55,262 nucleotides of DNA from JBHIET01 sp046760785 (lineage in GTDB: Bacteria > Chloroflexota > Anaerolineae > B4-G1). Position numbers and translations under genes: made by a program. The notes beneath the pieces were generated by a model. The model ran no database searches and was not told where the DNA came from. It saw only the letters and a program-made list of their open reading frames with translations. Positions 17,066 through 25,594 of the stretch are shown piece by piece. The stretch spans positions 1-55,262 of the forward strand of contig JBHIET010000014.1 in assembly GCA_046760785.1 (NCBI GenBank), read 5' to 3'. Numbering within the stretch: the first letter of the stretch is position 1; each line of letters begins with the position of its first letter.

Positions 17066-17126
17066 AAAACGTGAAGCGTAAGGCAAGGACGCCTCTGCCT
17101 TGAGGCCAGATTACGCTTCACGTTTT
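17066..17126. repeat. Long perfect hairpin between the STAS and kinase genes
   Basis: AAAACGTGAAGCGTAA at 17066-17081 is the exact reverse complement of TTACGCTTCACGTTTT at 17111-17126 (16-bp stem, 29-base loop). The loop has its own smaller pairing (AAGGCA with TGCCTT). The right arm ends in TTTTACGTTTTAA just before the kinase ATG at 17137. It could lower or tune readthrough from the STAS gene, or be a dispersed repeat; no other copy occurs in this window. Confidence 0.75.
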
Positions 17127-17136
17127 ACGTTTTAAC

Positions 17137-17565
17137 ATGGACACCTCGCAGACCCGTACGTTTCCTGGTCGGTTCGACAGTTTAGCCGCCATCGGCGAAT
17201 TCACCACCCGCGCTGCTGAGGCTGCTGGCCTTGACGCTCGCGCCGCCTACGCGGTCCAGATGGCAGTAGACGAGGCCTGCAGCAACATCATCGAACATGC
17301 CTACGGCGGCGAAGACCGTGGTGACATCGAGTGCACCTATTGCATCAATGACGACGGATTGACCGTGATCCTCCGCGACCACGGCTGTCCCTTCGACCCC
17401 ACCTGTGTACCCGAACCGGACCTTCACGCCAGCCTTGAGAACCGCGAAACGGGTGGCTTAGGGCTCTACTTCATACGCCAACTGATGGATGAAGTCCGTT
17501 TCGAGTTCACACCGGATTCGGGCAACGTCTTGACGATGATGAAGCGCAGGAAGGCCCCATCTTGA
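17137..17565 (+). CDS. Anti-sigma regulatory serine kinase (SpoIIAB/RsbW-like)
   Basis: 142 residues forming a GHKL ATPase fold. The N box is VDEACSNIIEHAYGG near 44-58, G1 is LRDHGCPFDPTCV near 80-92, and the lid/G2 is GGLGLYFIRQLMDEV near 105-120. In partner switching this enzyme phosphorylates the STAS protein (16709-17044) and sequesters a sigma factor or other target. It starts 92 bp after the STAS gene across a strong hairpin, and its stop overlaps the start of the phosphatase gene by four bases, so the latter two are translationally coupled. Confidence 0.92.
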   Translation: MDTSQTRTFPGRFDSLAAIGEFTTRAAEAAGLDARAAYAVQMAVDEACSNIIEHAYGGEDRGDIECTYCINDDGLTVILRDHGCPFDPTCVPEPDLHASLENRETGGLGLYFIRQLMDEVRFEFTPDSGNVLTMMKRRKAPS

Positions 17566-20500
17566 GCAACCAGCCACAGCTCTCGCTGGTGCGCACAGTC
17601 AGCGCCCAGGTCGCCCAGGTTCTCGACCTGGAAGAACTCGCCCGTCGCGCGACGAGCCTGATCCTCGATACCTTCAAGTATTACCACGTGGCTCTCTTTA
17701 TCCTGGAACCAGGCCAGGAGACCCTGCACTGCTGGGCCAGTGCTGGCCCCACGCGCCCCCAGTCCGGTGCGGGCGAGGAACCTTCTGTCTTGCAGGTCCT
17801 GCTAGGCGAGGGAATCATCGGCCACGTGGCTCAGACCGGCGTAGAGATCATAGCCAGAGACGTGAGTCGCGAGCCCCATTATCGCCACATAGACGTACTG
17901 CCCGAAACTCGATCCGAGGTAGCCCTGCCACTGAAAATCGAGGAGCGCGTGCTGGGCGTGCTCGATGTGCAGAGCGACCAGCGGGATGGCTTCGACGAGA
18001 CCGACGTGCTCGTCCTGCGCGCCCTGGCAGACAACATCGCTATGGCCGTGGAACACGCCCGACTCTATGGCTACCTCCGTGATCGCAGCGAGCAACTCTC
18101 GGCCGTGGCCGAGGTCAGTCGCGCCGTCGCCTCCATACTCGACCTGGATACCCTCCTGGACCGGGTAGTGAGGCTCATTCGCGAACAGTTTGGTTACCCT
18201 TTCGTTCATCTTCTCACCGTAGACCCTGCTCGAGGGCAAATTGTCTACCGGGCAGGCAGCGGCCCTCGTGGCAAAGTGTTGCAGGAGGAGGGGCTGGTCT
18301 GCAGGCTGGAAGATCCCGAGGCCATCGTCCCCTGGGTGGCCTGCCATGGGGAGACGGTGCTGGTCAACGACTTGAGCCGCGAGTCCCATTATCGCCCGTC
18401 GGAGTTTTCCGAGGCTGAGGCCCTCTCTGAACTGGCCGTGCCCCTCGTCTTCGGCGACAAGGTGCTGGGCGTGCTCGATGTGCAGAGCGACCGCCCGGAT
18501 GCCTTTGACAACGACGACCGCTTCCTGCTCGAAGCTCTGGCCGACAGCGTGGCCATCGCGATTCGCAACGCCAATCTCTACCGCTCCGAACGCTGGCGGC
18601 GTCAGGTCGCCGACAGCCTGCGGGAGGTGGCTGGCCTCCTCTCCGCCGACGTGGCCCTCGACCAGGTGCTCGAAGCCATCCTGACCGAACTGGAGCGCAC
18701 GCTTCCCTGCGACGTGGCTGCCATCTGGCTCTTGCGCGACGACGACCTGTGCCTGTCCGCCGTTCACGGCTACGAGGCAGAGATGTGCATCAGCGACCTT
18801 CCGCTCGAGGCCGGCTCCTGGCTCAGCCAGGTGCTGAGCGCCGATCAGCCCGTCATCCACACCCCCCAGTCCCCCCCCGAGCCGCTGGGAGCCACCCTGG
18901 GGTTTCCGTCCGATTACTCCGCGATCGCTGCGCCGCTGCGCGCGGGCGACCGGCGGCTAGGCGTGCTGACTCTGACCCATCACACCCCCGGACGCTACGG
19001 GACCGAGTCCCGGGCCATGACGGCCGCCTTTGCCAGCTACGCCGCCGTCGCCATCGAAAACACCCGCCTCTACCAGGAAGCCCAGGAGCTGGCTCGCATC
19101 TCGACGGCGATGCTTCGGGTGACCGAAGCGACCCAATCGCTGGCCACCCTCGACGAGGTACTTGAGACCATCGTCCACCTGGTGCCGATGCTGGTCGGTG
19201 TAGACCGATGCGCCATCATCCTGTGGGATGAACCCGCCGCAGTCTTTGTTCCGGCCGCGGCTTTCGGGCTCACCCCAGCGCAGCAGACCACCTTTGATCA
19301 ATGGCGCGTCGCGCCGGGCGACGAGCCGGCTTTCGACGAGCTGCGCCGAAATAAAGCCCCCATCTTCATCTACGACGTGGAAACCGACTCCAGATTGCTG
19401 GGCCCGGTCGTCTGGGAGCTTGACTTCGAGTCGCTGCTGTTACTGCCCCTTCTCGCCCAGGGTGAGGTGGTGGGGGCGATGCTGCTTGATTATCCGAGCG
19501 ATTGGTTCGAATTCGACAACGTGGAGCGTCTCCACGATGAACGACTGGTGATCATCCAGGGAATCGCCCTCCAGACGGCCGCCGCCATCGAAAATACCGG
19601 GCTGCGGGAAGCACAGCAAGAAGAAGCCTACGTGTCGGCTGCGTTGCTCCAGGTGGCGCAGGCAGTGGCCAGCTTGAACAATCTGGATGACATCCTGGGC
19701 ACCATCGTCCGCATCACACCCATCCTGGTCGGCGTGCAGCGTTGCATCATATTCTTGTGGGACGATGAGCGAGCCATCTTCCGTCCGGCACAGACCTACG
19801 GAGTTCCCCGTGATGCAGAAGCGACACTCCTGGCCCGGCGCTACGCGCCTGGCGATTTTCCCCTCCTCGACGCCGTCCGTGAGCATGATCGCCAAGTTAT
19901 CTACTCTCCAGACACTCCTGACGAGAAAAACAATCAGATTCCGCCCGACTTTGCCGCCAGTTTCATGCCGACTCCTGCCGAGGCCCCACTCTCCTCGCTG
20001 CTGGCTCTCCCCCTCTCAGTGAAAGGCGACGTACTCGGCGTGATGATACTGGAGGAAGGCGACACGTCGCGTCGCTTCCGCCAGAAAACAAGGCGGTTGG
20101 AGATCATCAACGGGATCGCGCACCAGGCGGCCCTGGCCATTCAGAGCGATTTGCTTCAGCAAGAGATGGCCGAGCGCGAGCGACTGGAGCGCGAATTGCA
20201 GCTCGCCCACGAGATTCAGCGCACCTTCATACCCGAGCGATCGCCCAACCTGCCTGGATGGGAGCTGGCCTTTGCCTGGCGAGCGGCGCGCCAGGTGGCG
20301 GGTGATTTCTACGACTTCTTCGAGTTACCTGGCAAGCGGCTGGGTTTGGTCATCGCCGACGTGGCCGACAAGGGGATGCCCGCTGCTCTCTTCATGGCAC
20401 TCACGCGCACCCTGATGCGGGCGGCGGCGCTGGAAGAACCGTCGCCGGCCACCGCCCTGGCCCGTGTCAACGACCTGCTTGTGCCCGATGCTCAGAGCGG

Positions 20501-20912
20501 CATGTTCGTCACCCTCTTCTACGGCGTTCTGTCGTTGGAGACGGGTGAGCTGGTCTACGCCAATGCAGGGCACAATCCGCCGCTGCTGTTGCGTTCCGGC
20601 ACGGGGGAACTGGAACGACTTTGTAAAGGGGGAATGGCGCTGGGCGTTCTGGAGGTGGTCCAACTGGAGGAACGTGCAGTCCTCCTGGAGACAGATGACT
20701 GTTTGGTTCTCTACACCGACGGCATCACCGAGGCCTTTTCCTCAGAGGGCGATATGTACAGCGAAGAACGTCTGCGGGCGACTGTCCAGGCCGCTGACGG
20801 CCATTCGGCCCAAGCGGTTTTGGACGCTATTGACAGTTCAGTAATCGCCTTCATCGGTGACACACCTCCCTCCGACGACAGGACGCTCATGGTTCTCCGC
20901 CGGTTGAAATAG
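17562..20912 (+). CDS. SpoIIE-type PP2C phosphatase with five GAF domains
   Basis: 1116 residues starting at a TTG overlapping the kinase stop (TTGA), with GAAGG seven bases upstream. Five consecutive GAF-like domains are visible at about 8-170, 171-345, 346-510, 511-690 and 691-865; the first two carry near-identical LGVLDVQSD strings and the last two share ILVGV/RC...LWD strings, pointing to internal duplications. A coiled linker (ERERLERELQLAHEIQRTFIP) leads to the PP2C/SpoIIE domain at about 880-1116 with VAGDFYDF, VIADVADKGMPAALFMA, NAGHNPPLLL, YTDGITEA and DDRTLMVL. It should dephosphorylate the STAS protein when a GAF ligand or redox cue is present. It appears cytoplasmic. Confidence 0.94.
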   Translation: MSNQPQLSLVRTVSAQVAQVLDLEELARRATSLILDTFKYYHVALFILEPGQETLHCWASAGPTRPQSGAGEEPSVLQVLLGEGIIGHVAQTGVEIIARDVSREPHYRHIDVLPETRSEVALPLKIEERVLGVLDVQSDQRDGFDETDVLVLRALADNIAMAVEHARLYGYLRDRSEQLSAVAEVSRAVASILDLDTLLDRVVRLIREQFGYPFVHLLTVDPARGQIVYRAGSGPRGKVLQEEGLVCRLEDPEAIVPWVACHGETVLVNDLSRESHYRPSEFSEAEALSELAVPLVFGDKVLGVLDVQSDRPDAFDNDDRFLLEALADSVAIAIRNANLYRSERWRRQVADSLREVAGLLSADVALDQVLEAILTELERTLPCDVAAIWLLRDDDLCLSAVHGYEAEMCISDLPLEAGSWLSQVLSADQPVIHTPQSPPEPLGATLGFPSDYSAIAAPLRAGDRRLGVLTLTHHTPGRYGTESRAMTAAFASYAAVAIENTRLYQEAQELARISTAMLRVTEATQSLATLDEVLETIVHLVPMLVGVDRCAIILWDEPAAVFVPAAAFGLTPAQQTTFDQWRVAPGDEPAFDELRRNKAPIFIYDVETDSRLLGPVVWELDFESLLLLPLLAQGEVVGAMLLDYPSDWFEFDNVERLHDERLVIIQGIALQTAAAIENTGLREAQQEEAYVSAALLQVAQAVASLNNLDDILGTIVRITPILVGVQRCIIFLWDDERAIFRPAQTYGVPRDAEATLLARRYAPGDFPLLDAVREHDRQVIYSPDTPDEKNNQIPPDFAASFMPTPAEAPLSSLLALPLSVKGDVLGVMILEEGDTSRRFRQKTRRLEIINGIAHQAALAIQSDLLQQEMAERERLERELQLAHEIQRTFIPERSPNLPGWELAFAWRAARQVAGDFYDFFELPGKRLGLVIADVADKGMPAALFMALTRTLMRAAALEEPSPATALARVNDLLVPDAQSGMFVTLFYGVLSLETGELVYANAGHNPPLLLRSGTGELERLCKGGMALGVLEVVQLEERAVLLETDDCLVLYTDGITEAFSSEGDMYSEERLRATVQAADGHSAQAVLDAIDSSVIAFIGDTPPSDDRTLMVLRRLK

Positions 20913-20918
20913 AACTTC

Positions 20919-20937
20919 GGAAGTCTCACAGACTTCC
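20919..20937. terminator. Hairpin between convergent genes
   Basis: GGAAGTCT at 20919-20926 pairs perfectly with AGACTTCC at 20930-20937 (8-bp stem, CAC loop), extended by TTC and GAA-like flanks. It lies seven bases after the phosphatase stop and before the convergent gene's end at 20985. The plus strand continues AAAATCTC, without a clear T-run, so it may be a repeat acting as a two-way stop. Confidence 0.5.
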
Positions 20938-20984
20938 AAAATCTCAATGCCACGGCGCTTCTGGACAGAGCCAGCCAATTCAAA

Positions 20985-21359
20985 TCACTCCACGAAGATT
21001 TCCACCCGCTCGTTGTCCTCTTCATCAACCACGTCCATAATCTTCCCTTCGACACCAGCCTGGACCGCCTCGACGAAGTCCTCCACCCTGACCTCTTCGC
21101 GGGCAAAGCGCGCCCCCATGCTGATGCCCACGTTGACCAGACTCCAGGGCATGCGCACGTCTATCTTCTGTCGCCCTGTCTCCAGGTCGGTCACCCTGAT
21201 ACGAAGCTGTTCCGGCCCCTTTCTTCGGCTGCCTGGCACAGGCTCCCCCAGGCGTTCCTTTTCCTTCAGAGCTTCGAGCAATCGGGCACCCTCCTCAGCG
21301 GTGATCTGCCCGCTCTGAATCATCCTCAGAACCTCTAATCGTTCCTCTGCTGTCGCCAT
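20985..21359 (-). CDS. SHOCT-like / YvlB-type N-terminal domain protein
   Basis: 124 residues, starting at an ATG with GGAGGTG four bases upstream. The N-terminus EERLEVLRMIQSGQITAEEGARLLEAL (about 5-31) is the short helical module found at the start of LiaX/YvlB-like and other SHOCT-related proteins, thought to mediate assembly. The rest has a beta-rich domain (LRIRVTDLETGRQKIDVRMPWSLV) that in related proteins precedes membrane-stress adhesin-like parts, and a C-terminal acidic tail. No membrane segment. It faces the phosphatase gene end to end and follows the tRNA gene on its own strand. Function unknown, possibly envelope-stress linked. Confidence 0.75.
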   Translation of the reverse strand: MATAEERLEVLRMIQSGQITAEEGARLLEALKEKERLGEPVPGSRRKGPEQLRIRVTDLETGRQKIDVRMPWSLVNVGISMGARFAREEVRVEDFVEAVQAGVEGKIMDVVDEEDNERVEIFVE

Positions 21360-21410
21360 CCGACACCTCCGCGATATATTTTAGCACAATCTCCAATGTC
21401 CACAACACAA

Positions 21411-21441
21411 AGAAGCAGCCACCTCAAAGGTAGCCGCTTCT
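21411..21441 (-). terminator. Terminator hairpin after tRNA-Arg
   Basis: On the minus strand AGAAGCGGCTACC pairs with GGTGGCTGCTTCT (13-bp stem with two G-U pairs, TTTGA loop), followed by TTGTGTTGTGG. It begins 9 bases past the tRNA 3' end and ends before the next gene, as expected of a factor-independent terminator with a modest U-tract. Confidence 0.65.
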
Positions 21442-21449
21442 GCGGGTGA

Positions 21450-21523
21450 TGCCCCTGGCGCGATTCGAACGCGCGACCTTGAACTTAGGAGGTTCCTGCT
21501 CTGTCCGGCTGAGCTACAGGGGC
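21450..21523 (-). tRNA. tRNA-Arg (anticodon CCU)
   Basis: The minus strand folds as a standard cloverleaf: acceptor GCCCCTG/CAGGGGC, D stem GCTC/GAGC, anticodon stem GGAAC/GTTCA (one outer mismatch) with loop CTCCTAA, and T arm GCGCG TTCGAAT CGCGC. The anticodon CCT reads the rare AGG arginine codon. Discriminator base A; CCA is not encoded. It is 82 bp upstream of the first CotH gene's stop, on the same strand, and a hairpin terminator follows. Confidence 0.95.
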
Positions 21524-21605
21524 TTGATGTAATTATAACACGCCACCTGCAGCGCGACAAGCGACCACCCCCTGGCCGCTCTCAGCGTCTGGAGACGCCT
21601 GCTAC

Positions 21606-24600
21606 TCAATGGGATCTCAGGATCAGCGGCAGGTAGCAGGAGAAGAACTCGAAGAACTCGTGCGCTCCCCGGTCGTACCCTGCACCGTGGGGCCGGTAGA
21701 CGTTCCGGAGGTCCTCGCCAGGCGCGCCGACCGGCGTACCGGTATCCACACAGGGCGAATCCTCCATCAGCCGGTAGTTGCGATTCTGTGGAGTGCGGAA
21801 CAATGGGTCTGCGTCTATATTCCCCTCACCAGGCCAGCTCCCCTCAACGTCGGAGTAGGTGACGGTGATGGCAGCGCCGTGCTCCAGGTCTAGTTCAATC
21901 TCGATATCGTTACCCCAAAGGATGGTGTTGACCACCGTAGCTTTCCCCGCCCCCAGGCCGTAATGTCCCGTAAACTGAACTTCATACAGCCAAAGGCCGT
22001 GCCCGTTGTCCACCACTGTGTTGTTGATGATCTGCGAGACCGCACCATCTTTGACTGCAACACCGGTCGTGCAACCGTAGACCAGGTTGTTGACCAGGGT
22101 CGTGGAGATGTGATCTCCGATGGAGATGCCCTTGTCGCCGCAGTGGTGCAACTCGTTGCGCTCGATGACTGCCGAGGAGTCGTTCAGATCCAGACAGTCG
22201 TCCGAGACATCGTGGATGTGATTGTCCAGCAGCACCGCCGGTGTGACCATATGGCTGACTTCGATGCCCTCCAGCGGGTAGATGCCGTGCTGAACGTCGT
22301 AGATGTGGTTGCCCTGGACGAAGGCATACCCTCCGGTGACGTGCACTGCGTCGTTCTCGATGTCATAGATTTCGTTGCGCAGCAGGTAGATCGTCGGGTC
22401 GTACCCTTTCCAGGGATAGGTCTGGACGGCGACGCTGGCGTTGGTGTGGCGGATCACGCTGTCGGCGACGGTCACCCGCGAGCCGTAGGCCGAGACGCCC
22501 TGAGTGCGCGGATTGCTGATCACCTCGCGGAAGTACTCGATCACCGCGTGGCGGATGCGGTTATCCGCCTGAGTGCAGTCGAGCAGGATGCCGCCCCAGT
22601 AACCGCTCCCTTGTCGCGTGAAGACGATGGGTTGCGCTCCGGTGCCTTCCGCCAGCAACCGCCCACCCTCGTTCACCCGCAGCCAGCGATCCGCCTGGAA
22701 CTCGAGCCGCACCCCCGGCTCGATGGTCAGCGTGACCCCGGCCGGCACGACGATGTCCTCGGTGATGACGTAGGGATAAGCGCTGGTGAAGAGCGTGGTG
22801 TCCTCCGTCAGCGTGCCGCCGTGGAAGGAGTCCCAATACACCGTGATGGTGTGGCTGTCCACCCCGTCGCTGACGACGAAAAGGTTGTCCCGCGTCCAGA
22901 GCGCGCTCGTGTAGCGATAGGTCGTCGCGGTGGGATACTGCACGCCGTCGGCGCTCCCGTTGACCTGGACGTCGCGCAGGGGGGAGCAGTCTCCCTCCAG
23001 CGTCACCACCCCGCTGGTGGTCGTGAAGTCTGCCCCGCCGTTGGTAGTGATGGAGAGTGTCTCATTGGGTATCTGGCTGTTCAGCGCCGGGATACGGTCG
23101 GCGACGTACTGCTTGAGCGCGTCCCGCTCCTCGCTGCTCACCACGCCGGGCAGCGCGTCAATGCGCGGGTACATCTCCGCCACCGAGAACTGGTCCGCCG
23201 CAATGGAGGCGATCTCCTGGTAGTACCAGCGCGTGAAATCCGGGTAGTTCAGGATGCGCTCCACGATGTCGCCGGCCAACCAGTTCGGCTCCCAGATGGA
23301 GTGAGTGGCATTCCCGAAAGTGGAGTCGTGATCCCAGGAGATGAGGATAAAGCGACCGTCGGACGGGCGGTGGTAGAGGAAGTAATCGTCGCCCTGCCCG
23401 ACCCACAGCGCTCCCTCGTGGTTATCCAGCACTGCCTGGACGGCGAACCAGCGTAGCCACTGGCGCATGTCGGCCAGCGCTTCCGCGTCGGCGCGGAAGG
23501 TCTCGGCGGGGCTGTTGGTCAGCGCGTCGGTCAGCGCGATGACGTCGGAGTAGTCGTCGGCGTCCTGGTTGTTCTTCTTGAGGTAGTAGGGACGATAACT
23601 GTCGGCGTTAGGGCCGCGATAGCTCAGGTCGGCCCCATCCTGGCCGCGATAGAGGTTGCCGTTGTCGTCGCCGGGGAAGTGCGCCTCCAGAAAGTCATTG
23701 TCCACCTGCTCGACGTCCAGGTAGTCCCCCTCCCGGTTCTCGTTGATGTAGAGCGTCACGAAGCGGGTGTCTGGGGCCGGCAGCCCCACGCGCTGAAACA
23801 GGTCGTGGGTCAGCGCCTCCCGGGCCAACTTGTCGCTCACCAGGTTGATCCGCTCCCGGTCCTCGAACTCGTGCGCGTCGGGGAACTTGATCCGGTAGGG
23901 GCGGGGCCAGACGTTGCGGGAACTCTCGCCCCGGTAGCGCACGCCCACGTTGTAGAACACCTCCCCTCCGTAGGCAAAGGTCGCATCCAGCAGGACGTTA
24001 GAATAGAGATCGCGGGTGGTCAGCTCGGTTCGATTCTCCCGCGTCATAATGAGCCGGTAGATGGGCAGATCGCCGGTGGGGGGGGTATCTTCCACCTGGT
24101 AGAGGTAACTGACGGTGTAGGGGCGACCCTCGCGGTCGCCCCCTGGCGCACCGTCCGGCACAATCCGCTCGGCGCTTTCGTCGTCGGTGGCCGTGACGTA
24201 GAACTCAACGTACAACCCGTCCCCCTGAGCCGGGATGACAGCGGTGTAGAGATGGTCGCCGGCCACTGCGTCCCCGCCGCTGCCATCGTCCACCATCGCC
24301 AGCGTTGCATAGCCAGACACCCCTTCGGGGCGGTAGTGCAGGGTCACCGCTGCGACGCTGCTGTTGTCGTCCACCAGCGCCGTGACGGTCGCCGCCTGGC
24401 CGGAAGTGGGGAAGGCCGGGGTATGCGCCACGTCGGTGACGCAGGGGGGGATATTGCCGCTCGAGTAGACACTGTTCTGTGCGCCGGGGGTGCCCAGACC
24501 GGCGCCGGCCCCCCAGGAGCAGGGACGGTCGTTATCGAAGGCCGGGCTGATCAGTTCCAGCGAGGGGCCTTTGCCGTCGGGTGATTCGGGCCAGGGATGA

Positions 24601-25055
24601 TGATCATCGTAGGTAACCTCGTCCACCGGCACACCCCCGGCATCCTCAAGCGCCACCCGCTCGCCGCCGTTGGAGAGCCGGCCACTCTCGAAGGGGCCCA
24701 GGACGCCCGTGATGCCGTAGACCGCCTCGACCGTGGCCGGGTCGTGGCCGACGACGAGGTAGCCGCCGGGAGGGATGGAGACGCCGGCCGGGAAGGTGTA
24801 GGCGATGCCATCGCTGAACCGCCAGCCGGACAGGTCCACGACGGCACTGCCGGCGTTATATAGTTCGATGTACTCCTCGCCGTGGTCATCGGAGGCGGGG
24901 TGGTATTGGAGCTCGTTGATGACAATCTGTGAGCCAGACTGGGCCACGACCGGCGCATCCGCCAACGCGCACGCCAGCACCAGGCCCGCAGTAGTCAGAC
25001 CTCTCAGCCATCTGAGGTTTGGGATTTGGGGTTTGAGATTCAAGGTCTTACCCAT
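21606..25055 (-). CDS. Secreted CotH-kinase protein with lamin-tail, Ig-like and beta-helix domains
   Basis: 1149 residues. A signal peptide (hydrophobic TTAGLVLACALADAPVVAQS at about 20-39) is followed by a lamin-tail domain (about 42-190, INELQYHP...EYIELYNAG), an Ig-like domain (about 205-320, ATVTALVDDNSSVAAVTLHY), then a CotH kinase domain (about 328-660) with VGVRYRGESSRN near 370, YYLKKNN, and the metal-binding ISWDHDSTFGN near 571. A right-handed beta-helix (about 745-1120, N-rich turns such as GNHIYDVQHGI) and a C-terminal SCYLPLILRSH end follow. CotH enzymes are atypical protein kinases, known from spore coats, where they phosphorylate serines. Here the context is a cell-surface run. 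Function inferred only by family. Confidence 0.9.
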   Translation of the reverse strand: MGKTLNLKPQIPNLRWLRGLTTAGLVLACALADAPVVAQSGSQIVINELQYHPASDDHGEEYIELYNAGSAVVDLSGWRFSDGIAYTFPAGVSIPPGGYLVVGHDPATVEAVYGITGVLGPFESGRLSNGGERVALEDAGGVPVDEVTYDDHHPWPESPDGKGPSLELISPAFDNDRPCSWGAGAGLGTPGAQNSVYSSGNIPPCVTDVAHTPAFPTSGQAATVTALVDDNSSVAAVTLHYRPEGVSGYATLAMVDDGSGGDAVAGDHLYTAVIPAQGDGLYVEFYVTATDDESAERIVPDGAPGGDREGRPYTVSYLYQVEDTPPTGDLPIYRLIMTRENRTELTTRDLYSNVLLDATFAYGGEVFYNVGVRYRGESSRNVWPRPYRIKFPDAHEFEDRERINLVSDKLAREALTHDLFQRVGLPAPDTRFVTLYINENREGDYLDVEQVDNDFLEAHFPGDDNGNLYRGQDGADLSYRGPNADSYRPYYLKKNNQDADDYSDVIALTDALTNSPAETFRADAEALADMRQWLRWFAVQAVLDNHEGALWVGQGDDYFLYHRPSDGRFILISWDHDSTFGNATHSIWEPNWLAGDIVERILNYPDFTRWYYQEIASIAADQFSVAEMYPRIDALPGVVSSEERDALKQYVADRIPALNSQIPNETLSITTNGGADFTTTSGVVTLEGDCSPLRDVQVNGSADGVQYPTATTYRYTSALWTRDNLFVVSDGVDSHTITVYWDSFHGGTLTEDTTLFTSAYPYVITEDIVVPAGVTLTIEPGVRLEFQADRWLRVNEGGRLLAEGTGAQPIVFTRQGSGYWGGILLDCTQADNRIRHAVIEYFREVISNPRTQGVSAYGSRVTVADSVIRHTNASVAVQTYPWKGYDPTIYLLRNEIYDIENDAVHVTGGYAFVQGNHIYDVQHGIYPLEGIEVSHMVTPAVLLDNHIHDVSDDCLDLNDSSAVIERNELHHCGDKGISIGDHISTTLVNNLVYGCTTGVAVKDGAVSQIINNTVVDNGHGLWLYEVQFTGHYGLGAGKATVVNTILWGNDIEIELDLEHGAAITVTYSDVEGSWPGEGNIDADPLFRTPQNRNYRLMEDSPCVDTGTPVGAPGEDLRNVYRPHGAGYDRGAHEFFEFFSCYLPLILRSH

Positions 25056-25138
25056 CGCCCACCTTCATCAACTCGTCAACTGGCATCCGATCATCAGTAT
25101 ACCACAGTTGAGGGCATTTCGGAGCAACAGAGGCAGGC

Positions 25139-25167
25139 TTGACCAGGCTCGGCGCTGCCGGTATAAT
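25139..25167 (+). promoter_or_regulatory. Sigma-70 promoter for the small gene at 25225
   Basis: TTGACC at 25139-25144, a 17-base spacer, and TATAAT at 25162-25167. Near consensus. Transcription would start near 25174, about 50 bases before the ATG at 25225. On the minus strand TATACT (25096-25101) may serve the CotH gene going the other way, but lacks a good -35. Confidence 0.75.
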
Positions 25168-25224
25168 GATTGCACCGACATCGGTTCGCGTTGATAGCGG
25201 GTGGTGTGGGAAGGGAGTGGGGTG

Positions 25225-25527
25225 ATGACACTAGACGAGATCCTCCGGGATATTCATGCTCTCAAAGAAGACTTGCTGATGTTTGAGCGGAAATATGGCG
25301 TCCTGACCGAGACGTTCTACGAAGCATATCAGCGTGGCGAAGAGCCCGAGGACGAGGCCTGGGTGCTTGATTGGAGTGAATGGGCCGGCACCTACGAAAT
25401 ACTCCTCGAACGCCGGGAGCGATACCGCCAGGCGGTCCAGTCCTTGTTACAGCAAAGGGCCATTCCCAGCCTCTCCTACCTGATCGGACGCTCGGCTCGC
25501 CATGAACCCCTTACAGTCACTGCCTGA
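25225..25527 (+). CDS. Small helical protein, probable antitoxin-type partner of a DUF6516-like gene
   Basis: 100 residues starting at ATG with GGGAG seven bases upstream; the GTG at 25201 is upstream of the ribosome site. It is all helical and rich in charge (LDEILRDIHALKEDLLMFERKYG, WAGTYEILLERRERYRQAV). Small proteins like this occur in Chloroflexota and cyanobacteria directly ahead of DUF6516-type genes in putative toxin-antitoxin pairs; this is from memory and family names may differ. The following frame (25502-25594) overlaps its end and looks like a cut-off DUF6516 start. It has its own consensus promoter and is the only plus-strand gene inside the 15-kb surface cluster. Confidence 0.6.
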   Translation: MTLDEILRDIHALKEDLLMFERKYGVLTETFYEAYQRGEEPEDEAWVLDWSEWAGTYEILLERRERYRQAVQSLLQQRAIPSLSYLIGRSARHEPLTVTA

Positions 25528-25594
25528 GTACGAGCGATTCATATACACTCTCCAGCAGCGCTACCCTTCCATACACCGTTCGACTAAGGGCTAA
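25502..25594 (+). pseudogene. Truncated start of a DUF6516-like (toxin-type) gene
   Basis: ATG at 25502, overlapping the preceding gene by 26 bases in another frame, gives 30 residues: MNPLQSLPEYERFIYTLQQR, then a segment ending RSTKG and a stop. The LPEYERFIYTL...YPSI-RST pattern is how I remember DUF6516 proteins beginning, with strands of the core expected right after RST. Here the core is missing and the stop falls four bases inside the CotH gene end at 25591. It appears to be a 3'-deleted toxin partner. Confidence 0.45.

Noticed and set aside
17137..20912. Sporulation genes
   Set aside because: SpoIIAA/AB/IIE-like proteins are common in non-spore-forming bacteria with partner switching; no spore-specific genes are present, and CotH alone is not evidence of spores.
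21963..23456. Long plus-strand open frames opposite the CotH and DUF2961 genes
   Set aside because: They are antisense shadows from high GC third positions; none has a domain, and the minus-strand proteins are clear.
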